DNA of 64,000 nucleotides from Clostridia bacterium (GTDB lineage Bacteria; Bacillota_A; Clostridia; Christensenellales; Aristaeellaceae): positions 1 to 64,000 of the forward strand of contig JAFQEB010000021.1 in NCBI GenBank assembly GCA_017399225.1, given 5' to 3'. The notes under the pieces were generated by a model, which was given only the letters and a program-made list of their open reading frames with translations, made no database searches and was not told the DNA's origin. Numbering within the stretch: the stretch's first letter is position 1; each line of letters starts with the position of its first letter. Below are positions 24,007 to 31,726 of this stretch, piece after piece. The translations under genes were made by a program, and so were the position numbers.

Positions 24007-25761
24007 TCAGCGGATGATGTGGTAGAGGTCGTAGCGGCCGGGCATGGCGCGGAATTCGAAGACGGTTTCCGCGCCCGTGTGGCAGAGGGGCTTCACCTCG
24101 CGGCCGGTGACGGGCATGCGCAGGGCCTGCACCTGGCCGGAAACGTGGATGCGGCCCAGGCTGGGCTGTGCGCCGTCGTCCACATAAGGGTAGATGATGA
24201 AGGCGTCGTTGTCATAGCAGAAGAGGCTGATACGGCTGACGCACTCCAGGTGGACGCCGTTCACCGGGAGGGCGGCGCGCAGGCGGGTCAGCACGTCCAC
24301 CGGGAGGCGGTAGAGGTCGGAGAAGGCGTCCGGCACGGCGAGGGTCAGCATTTCGCCCTTGCCGTAGGTATCGCGCAGGAGCATGCCGTAGCTCTCCTGG
24401 CCCACGCGGGTCTTGATCAGGGCCCAGGTGCTGTTGTTGCGGTGCTCCGGGACGGCGATGGCGATGGGCTTTTCGCCGTGGGGGTAGGTCAGCAATCTGC
24501 CGTGCATGAGGGAATCGACCTGCTCGACGAGGAAGTCGTCGGCGATGACGCGGCGATCGGCAAAGCGGATGGAGGTCATGCGGCGAATTCCGCGATCCAT
24601 GGTCGCCTGCAGGAAGCCGTGGGTCACCAGGGCCTTGCCGCCGGCGGCGACGTAGGATTCCAGCTGATCGACGATGGCGGGGTCGCAGGCGGAGGAGCGG
24701 GTCAGGAGGATCGCCGGGGCCTCCGCCGGGAAGTACGGCGTGCAGACGATGGGCAGGCCCACCATGCCCAGGAAATCCTGGATGTTGTCCTCGCCCTGGC
24801 AGTTGTCGGGCAGGTAGCAGGGCACGCCGACGGGCGCGCCGCAGTGGTCGAGGAGGGCGTCCAGCTTGTCGAGCTGGAAGCCCAGGGCGGGGACGTTCAT
24901 GGTGTTCACCAGGGCCTGGAAGCAGAACATCATCAGCTCCCTGGGCTTCGCGAAGGCGGTCAGGTAGGCCTGCTCCAGGTAGTGCTCGGTGATGTGCATG
25001 TCGAAGGGGTCGAACCAGCCGCCGCCGTTGTGGCCGGGCCACATGTTCTCGAAGTAGGTCATCAGGGAGTAGCTGAGGTAGCGCGGCAGGTGCTGGTCGG
25101 TGGTGACGGGGTCGCGGGTCTCGGTGCCGGTGTAGAGGTTATCGAAGATGGTGCGCTGGCCGGCGGGGTTGTAGCCCGTCTCCTGGTAGCTTTCGGCCCA
25201 GTTGGGGTACTTGATGGTGATGCGGCAATCGGGGTTGACGGCCTTCGTCGGGGCGATCATGTGCGTCTGGCTCACGCGCTGCATGAGGTCGAGGCGGTAG
25301 CGCTCCCAGCTGCCGTCCGGGATGCCGTTCGCGGCGTTGTACGCGTCGCGGCCCGCGCGGCACTTGCCGCAGGTGCAGTTGGTGAAGTAGAAATCGTCGA
25401 TGATGAACTCGTCCACGCGGCTGCCCAGGAAGGCGCTGCCCTCCCGCAGGGTGGCGAGCATCGCTTCATCATTGTAGCAGAAGGTGTTGAACATGCGCTG
25501 GCGGTCGTCGCCCTCGGCGCGGGGATAGGTGGTGGTGACGCCGCCGGCGACCTCGATGCCGTGCTGCTCAAAGACGGCCTTGCACAGGTCGAACTGCTCC
25601 GCCCCGGCGAAATGGTCGCGGTAGGGCTCCAGGTACACCTTGTCCAGGCGCATGTGACGGCCGAAAAATGCGAGGTCTTCCTCCAGCTGATCGCGGGTCG
25701 CGCGCTTCACGCCCCCCGCCACGAAGTACACCACCAGCTTGAAATTGCGGTAATTGCCCAT
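24007..25761 (-). CDS. Uncharacterised large protein of the glycan cluster, probable TIM-barrel hydrolase
   Basis: A 584-residue soluble protein I cannot assign to a named family. The N-terminal half looks like a (beta/alpha)8 barrel: strand-like ends read LDKVYLEPYRDHF, VDEFIIDDFYFTNCTCGKC (an acidic pair followed by a CxCxxC cluster), CRITIKYPNWAESYQETGYN and MTYFENMWPGHNGGGWFDP. The second half has a glutamine-amidotransferase-like segment (QLESYVAAGGKALVTHGFL) as in beta-galactosidase trimerisation domains, and a terminal beta domain. A GH42/GH-A-like glycosidase is a reasonable guess. It is the first gene of an operon with the GH10 xylanase. Confidence 0.6.
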   Translation of the reverse strand: MGNYRNFKLVVYFVAGGVKRATRDQLEEDLAFFGRHMRLDKVYLEPYRDHFAGAEQFDLCKAVFEQHGIEVAGGVTTTYPRAEGDDRQRMFNTFCYNDEAMLATLREGSAFLGSRVDEFIIDDFYFTNCTCGKCRAGRDAYNAANGIPDGSWERYRLDLMQRVSQTHMIAPTKAVNPDCRITIKYPNWAESYQETGYNPAGQRTIFDNLYTGTETRDPVTTDQHLPRYLSYSLMTYFENMWPGHNGGGWFDPFDMHITEHYLEQAYLTAFAKPRELMMFCFQALVNTMNVPALGFQLDKLDALLDHCGAPVGVPCYLPDNCQGEDNIQDFLGMVGLPIVCTPYFPAEAPAILLTRSSACDPAIVDQLESYVAAGGKALVTHGFLQATMDRGIRRMTSIRFADRRVIADDFLVEQVDSLMHGRLLTYPHGEKPIAIAVPEHRNNSTWALIKTRVGQESYGMLLRDTYGKGEMLTLAVPDAFSDLYRLPVDVLTRLRAALPVNGVHLECVSRISLFCYDNDAFIIYPYVDDGAQPSLGRIHVSGQVQALRMPVTGREVKPLCHTGAETVFEFRAMPGRYDLYHIIR

Positions 25762-25805
25762 AACGGCACCTCCGGTGATATGATGGAACGAAATTTTGTA
25801 TCCCC

Positions 25806-25834
25806 ATCATACCACAGAACCGTTGCATTGGCAA
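25806..25834 (-). promoter_or_regulatory. Promoter of the unknown-xylanase operon
   Basis: Minus-strand TTGCCA (25829-25834), a 17-bp spacer and TATGAT (25806-25811) with an extended TGG. The arms TTGCcaatGCAA around the -35 form a small palindrome that could be an operator. Confidence 0.65.
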
Positions 25835-25847
25835 CGAACAGTGCAAG

Positions 25848-26018
25848 GAAAATGAAAAATGAAAAATGGAAAATGGAAAATTAGTTTGGCCGGACGGCGG
25901 GGGGAGAATGAAGAATGAGGAACGAAGAATGAAAAATGAAAAATGAAAAGTGAAAAATTGGATTGGCGCTGTCTTTCACTCTTCATTTTCCATTTTCCAT
26001 TTTTAATTTTTCATTTAA
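25848..26018. repeat. Long AT-rich GAAAAATGAAAA tract between glycosidase genes, family G
   Basis: About 170 bp of degenerate tandem GAAAAATGAAAAATG-type units, reversing to CATTTTCCATTTT near 25985. The two halves can fold on each other. There is no gene. Confidence 0.65.
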
Positions 26019-28568
26019 TTATTTCTCCCCTACCCAGTGGATCTCCGGCGTCCAGCCTTCCGGCGCGCGGACGAGGACGTCCCGCGTTTGTCCCGGCAGG
26101 AGGTCGAAGTCGTTGTCCTGGGCGAAGACACCGTCGGGTTCGGAGATGTGCAGCTGCCAGACGAAGGTTTCGCTGTGCAGGCGCAGGCGGTAGAGGCCGT
26201 CGGCCGTGCTGGTCACTTGGCAATCCGGGGCGGGGTGGGTACGCAGCATCTGCGCGTAGGGGGCGAAGAAGTAGCGCGTGTCGGTGGTCGTGCCGTCGGC
26301 GGCGGTGATTTCCGCGTGGAGGAGGGTCTGCGCCGGGGCGAGGGCCAGGCCGTCCAGGGGGATGGGCGCGAGGGGCACCGAGGCGTTGGGGGGCAGGGTG
26401 GCTTCGCCGGCGGCGGTGCGAAGGAGGAGGCCATCCACCGTCAGGATCTGCCAGCGCCAGCGGATCGGCTGGGGGGCCAGGGTGTCGTTCACGGCTTGGA
26501 GGGTCAGGGGTTCGGGATTGGCGGCCCAGTGGGCGGCGTAGTCGGCCATCCCCCGGAAGCTCTGCACCTCGTAGCCGCGGATGACCGGGATCACGTCGGC
26601 CATGGCGCGCTTCATGGCGTGGTAGGCAGGCTTCCTTCTTAAATCGTAATCAATCAACGACCAGTTGTGGATGCCCATCGAGTCGCCGAGGGTCCAGAAG
26701 AGCAGCCCCGAGCAGACGAACTTGCGGGCGCGGAACTCGTCATAAATGTGGCGCAGGATCTCGGCCTGGATGCACTGGCTGCGCAGGATGTACTGCTGGA
26801 GGGACAGTCCCCGGTAGCCGCCGAAGTAGACATCCATGAACTTGTTGAGCAGGCCGTGGTTCTGGCTGTCGTTGGTGTGGTGCAGCCAGACCGGGTCGTC
26901 GGGGTCGCGGTGGGCGGCGGAGAGGCAATTCTCGGTGGTCTCGCGGGTCATCGCGCCGATGACGCCGAACTCGCTGAGGAACTTGACCGGGAAGTCCGTG
27001 AAGCGCCACAGATCCAGATAGTGCTCGTCGTTCGGGCGGTGGGTGAAGTGCCAGATGTGCTGGTCGCCGCGGAGGGATCCGGCGGGGTCGTCGGCGTCGC
27101 CCAGGGGGCTGGAGGCGCGGTAGATGGCGCCGGGGTGGAGCTCCTGCACCAGGCGGGGCAGCAGCTCCTCGTAGATGCGGCCGCCGTAGAAGGGGAAGGG
27201 CTGCATCCACTTCTGCTGGCCCAGGTACATCTCCTGCACCTCGTTGTTGCCCGACCAGCCGATGACGCTGGCGTGCTCGCGCAGACGGCGGATGGCCAGC
27301 TCGGCCTCGCGGGTGACGTTCTGATAAAAGTCCGGGTCGTGGTCGGGGTAGTAGCCGCAGGCGTACATGAAATCGTGCCAGACCATGAGGCCCAGGCGGT
27401 CGCAGGCGGCCAGGAAGGCCTCCGAGGCGTAGACGCCGCCGCCCCACACGCGCAGCATGTTCATGTTGGATTCGGCGGCCAGGGCGACCAGCTGTGCCTC
27501 GCGCTCGTCGGTCACGCGGCCCAGGAGGCAATCCGCCGGGACGACGTTCGCGCCCTTGCAGAAGACCCGCGCGCCGTTGATGACGAAGGTGAAGCCGCTT
27601 TCGCGCTCGTTGATCACGGCCTCTTCCAGTTCGGCGGTGCGGAGGCCGAAGGAGCGCTCCTCATGCTGGAGGGGGGCGCCATTTGCGTCCAGGAGGTCGG
27701 CGGTCAGGCGGTACAGGTGCGCCTGGCCCATGCCGCGCGGCCACCACAGGCGGGCGGCGGGCAGGGCGGCGGTCAGGGTGTTGTCACCGGGCTGCAGGGG
27801 GGATTCGCCGCTGGCGGCGGGGCGGCCGTCCGCGTCGGTGATCTGCCAGCGGAGGGTGACGCGCTCGGCGGAAAGGAGCGTCAGGTGGGTGTCGATTTTC
27901 AGCTGAGCGGGCTGGCCGTCAGCGAGTTCGCCTTCCGCGTGGGCGTAGAGGCCCGTGAGGTACGCGCCGTCGCGGACGGTCAGCTCCACGTCGCGCCAGA
28001 TGCCGCAGGTCGGCAGCCAGATCGTCCAGTCCCAGCCGTACACGTATTGCGGCTTGCGCATCCAGGCGCGGTAGGGCTGGTTGTTGTTCCACATATTGCC
28101 CATTTCCCACAGGGGCTTATCCTGCACCTCGTGCAGGCCCTGGTCGATGCGCACGACCAGCTCGTTTTCGCCCGCTCGCGTCAGCGCGGTCACGTCAAAC
28201 GTATGCGGGACGAAGGCGTTGTTCGTATGGCCCAGGAACGTGCCGTTGAGCCAGATATCCGCCGACGTGTCCAGACCGTGGAAGGTGAGCTGCATCTGCT
28301 CGCGGAGGTCGTCCGCCGTCAGAGCGAAGGCGCGGCGGAGCCAGAACTCCTCCCCTTCCAGCCAGCGGCAGGCCTCGTCGTTGCGGTCGATGAGGGGCTC
28401 GGGGATCAGGTCCGCGTCGATGAAGGCCGTGTGGACCGCCCCGGGGATGGTGCACGGCAGCGTGGAGAGCGCGCGGAAGGCGGGGTATGTGCCGGTTCCC
28501 ACCGGGCAATGGGCCAGCTGCCACGCGCCGCCAAGGGACATCTTCACATTCAGTGCTGTATCCTGCAT
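26019..28568 (-). CDS. GH2 beta-mannosidase, intracellular
   Basis: Removes terminal beta-D-mannose from manno-oligosaccharides. The 849-residue protein has the GH2 order: jelly-roll N-domain (RNDEACRWLEGEEFWLRRAF), immunoglobulin-like domain, then a TIM barrel with LRVWGGGVYASEAF, the acid/base Glu in GWSGNNEVQEMYLG and the nucleophile Glu in KFLSEFGVIGAM. C-terminal beta domains follow. WSGNNE is characteristic of beta-mannosidases rather than beta-galactosidases or glucuronidases. There is no signal peptide. The start at ATG 28566-28568 is set by AGGAGGTATCTGAT; the frame is open upstream but without support. It has its own promoter at 28606-28634. Confidence 0.92.
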   Translation of the reverse strand: MQDTALNVKMSLGGAWQLAHCPVGTGTYPAFRALSTLPCTIPGAVHTAFIDADLIPEPLIDRNDEACRWLEGEEFWLRRAFALTADDLREQMQLTFHGLDTSADIWLNGTFLGHTNNAFVPHTFDVTALTRAGENELVVRIDQGLHEVQDKPLWEMGNMWNNNQPYRAWMRKPQYVYGWDWTIWLPTCGIWRDVELTVRDGAYLTGLYAHAEGELADGQPAQLKIDTHLTLLSAERVTLRWQITDADGRPAASGESPLQPGDNTLTAALPAARLWWPRGMGQAHLYRLTADLLDANGAPLQHEERSFGLRTAELEEAVINERESGFTFVINGARVFCKGANVVPADCLLGRVTDEREAQLVALAAESNMNMLRVWGGGVYASEAFLAACDRLGLMVWHDFMYACGYYPDHDPDFYQNVTREAELAIRRLREHASVIGWSGNNEVQEMYLGQQKWMQPFPFYGGRIYEELLPRLVQELHPGAIYRASSPLGDADDPAGSLRGDQHIWHFTHRPNDEHYLDLWRFTDFPVKFLSEFGVIGAMTRETTENCLSAAHRDPDDPVWLHHTNDSQNHGLLNKFMDVYFGGYRGLSLQQYILRSQCIQAEILRHIYDEFRARKFVCSGLLFWTLGDSMGIHNWSLIDYDLRRKPAYHAMKRAMADVIPVIRGYEVQSFRGMADYAAHWAANPEPLTLQAVNDTLAPQPIRWRWQILTVDGLLLRTAAGEATLPPNASVPLAPIPLDGLALAPAQTLLHAEITAADGTTTDTRYFFAPYAQMLRTHPAPDCQVTSTADGLYRLRLHSETFVWQLHISEPDGVFAQDNDFDLLPGQTRDVLVRAPEGWTPEIHWVGEK

Positions 28569-28605
28569 ATCAGATACCTCCTGATGTACGCAATATTCAA
28601 TGCGG

Positions 28606-28634
28606 ATTATACCAGCTCCGCCAGGAAACCGCAA
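28606..28634 (-). promoter_or_regulatory. Promoter of the beta-mannosidase gene
   Basis: Minus-strand TTGCGG (28629-28634), a 17-bp spacer and TATAAT (28606-28611) with an extended TGG. Confidence 0.7.
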
Positions 28635-28640
28635 TCCACA

Positions 28641-28704
28641 AAAGAAAAAACCGGCAAAAAGCCGGTCGCTGTGAGTCGAAAAAGTGCTTTAGGCACTTTT
28701 TCGA
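28641..28704 (-). terminator. Terminator of the PTS operon and adjoining hairpin
   Basis: Minus-strand ACCGGCtttttGCCGGT (28650-28666) followed by a T run, after ptsI. A second strong hairpin CGAAAAAGTGC/GCACTTTTTCG lies just upstream at 28677-28703. Confidence 0.75.
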
Positions 28705-28920
28705 GGATTGCACTCTGTCGCTGGTCGGGCCTGAAAGGCCCTCCCGGCCGCTCCTCCGTGTAAGGAAGCTTTTCCTTGCGCAAAAGCGCGGAAATCGCCG
28801 CGCATGTCGCCGATTTCCGATGTAGAGTCGAAGGGCTTGCGAGCCCTCCGACGCCTCCCGAGGTTTTCTGAAAGTCTGAAACCGTCAAATAGCCGTCAGT
28901 GCATATCGAAAGAGCACGCT
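28705..28920. other. Non-coding stretch after ptsI
   Basis: GC-rich DNA with several short inverted repeats (for example GGGCctgaaaGGCCC and AGGGCTtgcgAGCCCT) and no plausible gene. It is probably more dispersed-repeat material. Confidence 0.4.
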
Positions 28921-30576
28921 TCACACCTCTGGTATTTCCGGCGTGCAATCCGCCGCACGAAGGGCACGGATCGCCGCCCGCACCTTCAGCACCGCAGGCG
29001 GCGGCACGGAGACCGCATCGATCCCCATGGCGATCAGCGCAGGCAGCGCCCGGGCGTCCGCTCCCAGATCACCACAGACGGCCACGCGGATCCCCGCTGC
29101 ATGGGCTGCATCCGCCGCCAGCTTCACAGCCCGGAGCACCGCTGGATGGTAAGGGTCGTAGTACCTGTCCAGCTCGCCGGATTGCCTGTCACAGGCAAGG
29201 ACGTACTGCGTCAGGTCGTTGGTGCCGATGGAGAAGAAGTCTGCCTCCTCCGCCAGCTCCCGGGCGATAAGGGCCGCCGCCGGGGTCTCGATCATCACGC
29301 CGATCTCGGTTTCCTGCCGGAAGGGGATGTCCTCCCGGCGCAGGGCCTGCATCACCTCGCGGCAGAGGCGTCGGCATTCCCTTACCTCCCAGACCGAGGC
29401 CACCATGGGCAGCAGGATCGCCACCTGTCCAAAGGCAGAAGCCCGGTAGATGGCCCGGAGCTGTGTGCGGAACATCTCCGGCCTGCTCAGGCAGACGCGC
29501 ACGCCCCTCATGCCCAGCGCCGGGTTTTCCTCCTCCGTAAGGCCAAAGTAAGGGGCCTGCTTGTCCGCGCCCACGTCCAGCGTACGGATCACCACGCGCC
29601 CGCCGTTCATCCGCTCCGCTGCGGCCCGGTAGGCCTCCAGCTGGGTCTCCTCGTCCGGATAATCCTCCGCGGCCAGGTAGAGGAACTCCGAGCGGAACAG
29701 CCCGATGGCCCGGGCGTCGTTTTCCAGCACTGCCGGAATATCCGCCGGGGAACCGATATTGCAGCACACGTCGATGCGCCTGCCGTCCCGGGTCACGTCC
29801 GCCTTGCCCTTCACTCCCAGGCGCAGGGCAGCATCCGCCTCCTGGCGCAACTGCTTCTCCTTCACTTCCGCCAGCACGGCGGCGTTGGGCCTGAAGATCA
29901 CGCGGCCGTTTGCTCCATCCACATGGGCAACGCGTCCCGCGTAGCTCTCCCGGAGCGCATCGCCCAGCCCGCAGACCGCCGGGATGCCCATGGTCCTGGC
30001 CAGGATGGCCGTGTGGCTGTTGGCCGAGCCGCCCCGGGTGACAAAGGCCAGCACCATCGCGCGATCCAGCTGGATGGTCTCCGAGGGCGCCAGGTCGTCG
30101 GCAGCGATGATCGCGGGGGCATCCAGCACGATCCCCTGCTGTTCTGCGCCGGTCAGGTTGTCCGTGAGCCGCCGGCTCACATCCAGGATATCCGCCGCCC
30201 GCTCCTGCATATAGGCATCCTCCATCCCGGCAAACACCCCGGCGAAACGCTCCCCCGCCGCCTGCACAGCCTGCTCGGCGCTCACGCGCTCCTCCCGGAT
30301 CAGGCTGTGGATGCACTGCACATAATCCTCATCCTCCACCAGGGCGGCATGGGTCTCCAGCAGCACGGCAGCCTCCTCCCGGCCCTCGTCGCGGCAACGC
30401 CGGGCCATGCCCTCCAGCTGAGCAACGGCACGGGTCTGCGCCTCCACCAGCCGTGAAAGCTCCTTATCAGGAGCGCCGGTCTTTCGTGCTGTGGCCTTCC
30501 CTGACCGGCGGCGGAAGAATACGAGCTTCCCCTCCGCCACCCCGGGTGAAACGCCCTTGCCCTGCAACAGAATCAT
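28921..30576 (-). CDS. ptsI: PTS enzyme I (phosphoenolpyruvate-protein phosphotransferase)
   Basis: The first enzyme of the sugar phosphotransferase system, which takes phosphate from PEP and passes it to HPr. The 551-residue cytoplasmic protein has the N-terminal HPr-binding and phospho-His domain with H188 in GGSANSHTAIL, and the C-terminal PEP-binding barrel with EFLYLAAEDYPDEETQ, GMRGVRVCLSRPEMF and the active-site Cys region VAVCGDLGADARA. It is last in the operon IIACB - EEP protein - HPr - EI, 23 bp after ptsH. Its presence with ptsH beside a transporter suggests the general PTS genes are co-regulated with this sugar. Confidence 0.96.
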   Translation of the reverse strand: MILLQGKGVSPGVAEGKLVFFRRRSGKATARKTGAPDKELSRLVEAQTRAVAQLEGMARRCRDEGREEAAVLLETHAALVEDEDYVQCIHSLIREERVSAEQAVQAAGERFAGVFAGMEDAYMQERAADILDVSRRLTDNLTGAEQQGIVLDAPAIIAADDLAPSETIQLDRAMVLAFVTRGGSANSHTAILARTMGIPAVCGLGDALRESYAGRVAHVDGANGRVIFRPNAAVLAEVKEKQLRQEADAALRLGVKGKADVTRDGRRIDVCCNIGSPADIPAVLENDARAIGLFRSEFLYLAAEDYPDEETQLEAYRAAAERMNGGRVVIRTLDVGADKQAPYFGLTEEENPALGMRGVRVCLSRPEMFRTQLRAIYRASAFGQVAILLPMVASVWEVRECRRLCREVMQALRREDIPFRQETEIGVMIETPAAALIARELAEEADFFSIGTNDLTQYVLACDRQSGELDRYYDPYHPAVLRAVKLAADAAHAAGIRVAVCGDLGADARALPALIAMGIDAVSVPPPAVLKVRAAIRALRAADCTPEIPEV

Positions 30577-30599
30577 GCTGACGCTCCTTTCGCCATGGC

Positions 30600-30860
30600 T
30601 TACAGATTCTCCCGGAAGAAGCGCTCCATCGCCGCGATGGCCTCAGCTTCCGCCTCTCCCTCGGCGCTCACGCTCACCGTGTCTCCTTTGGCGATCCCCA
30701 GGCTCATCAGCCGGATCAGCTGCGAAGCCTTCGCCTCCGCGCCGTCCTTGGAAACGGTGATCTCCGTGCCCGGAAAAGCCCGGGCTTCCTTTGCCAGCAG
30801 CCCCGCCGGTCGGGCATGGATCCCCAGGGGATCGGTAATGGTATAGGTAAAATGCTTCAT
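30600..30860 (-). CDS. ptsH: PTS phosphocarrier protein HPr
   Basis: An 86-residue HPr that relays phosphate from enzyme I to the IIA domain. The active-site His is in DPLGIHARPAG (residue 15). The Ser used for HPr-kinase control in Bacillota is present in AKASQLIRLMSLG. The start at ATG 30858-30860 has AGGAGGGAAGCGCT before it and overlaps the upstream gene's stop by 4 nt (ATGA). Confidence 0.96.
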   Translation of the reverse strand: MKHFTYTITDPLGIHARPAGLLAKEARAFPGTEITVSKDGAEAKASQLIRLMSLGIAKGDTVSVSAEGEAEAEAIAAMERFFRENL

Positions 30861-31726
30861 AGCGCTTCCCTCCTGTCCTTGCTGCAAAGGCGCAGCTGCC
30901 TGGTTTCGATCATCACGCCGAAATGGTCGGATACAAGGGGCTGATGCACGCCGTCAAAAACCACGGCGGCCTGCTTCACCTGCGGGGCGCGGCTGCACCA
31001 GATATGGTCGATGCGCGCGCCGCCCCGGACATTCCGCCAGCCATCAATGACCCCGGGGATGGTCGCGCTGCCGCTGCGCCGTTCCGCCAGCGTCCAGCAG
31101 TCATGCCATCCGGCGCGGCAGATACAGTCGTAGCTTTCGCCCCGCACCTCCGCAGGGGCATTGAAGTCCCCCATCATCCAGACCGGGCCTTCCCCCGCAA
31201 GAGGCGCAATGAACCTCGCCAGCGTCTCCCACTGGGCGGCAAAGGGCTCCTCCGCGTCCCCCCACCAGCCCATATGCACCGAGCAGAACCAATCCGGCGC
31301 GCCCTCCGGCTGAACTGCCAGCACGCGCCGGGTCTTCCAGTTGGCATAGTCGTCCTTTTGGCTGATCCTGCAGGATTCCACCCGGGCGATCCTCCCCTTC
31401 AGCAGCAGGATCGCCAGTCCTTCCTCGTATCTGCCGTAGCCGAGCTTCACCGGCAGCCAGCTCCAGCTACAAGAGACGCCCGCATCCCGCAAAAGCTGCA
31501 CCGCACGGGCCGCGTGGTTATCGGCACGCACCGGCACGGCGCTCCCAGCAGGCGCAAACCCGGCCAGCAACTCCCCTCCGGCGGGGGGCGTATCCACACG
31601 CTGGTTGACCTCCTGCAGGGCGATCACCTCCGGCCGGAACTCCAGCACGCCGCTGATAAAGCCCTTCAACTTCTGCTCATAGTCCGGTTCAATCAGACTG
31701 TGGGCGTTGAGGGTCAGCAGCTTCAC
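30857..31726 (-). CDS. Endonuclease/exonuclease/phosphatase-family hydrolase in the PTS operon
   Basis: A 289-residue EEP-fold enzyme. It shows KLLTLNAHSL at the N-terminus, the metal-binding Glu in VIALQEVNQR, the catalytic pair in GDFNAPAEV, and DHIW ... SDHFGVM at the end, the full DNase I/phosphatase core. I start it at GTG 31724-31726, which overlaps the PTS stop by 4 nt, because homology begins there; an upstream in-frame extension would lie inside the PTS gene. Both ends overlap neighbours by 4 nt, so it is translationally coupled between the transporter and HPr. A sugar-phosphate or phosphodiester substrate is likely but unknown. Confidence 0.85.
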   Translation of the reverse strand: MKLLTLNAHSLIEPDYEQKLKGFISGVLEFRPEVIALQEVNQRVDTPPAGGELLAGFAPAGSAVPVRADNHAARAVQLLRDAGVSCSWSWLPVKLGYGRYEEGLAILLLKGRIARVESCRISQKDDYANWKTRRVLAVQPEGAPDWFCSVHMGWWGDAEEPFAAQWETLARFIAPLAGEGPVWMMGDFNAPAEVRGESYDCICRAGWHDCWTLAERRSGSATIPGVIDGWRNVRGGARIDHIWCSRAPQVKQAAVVFDGVHQPLVSDHFGVMIETRQLRLCSKDRREAL

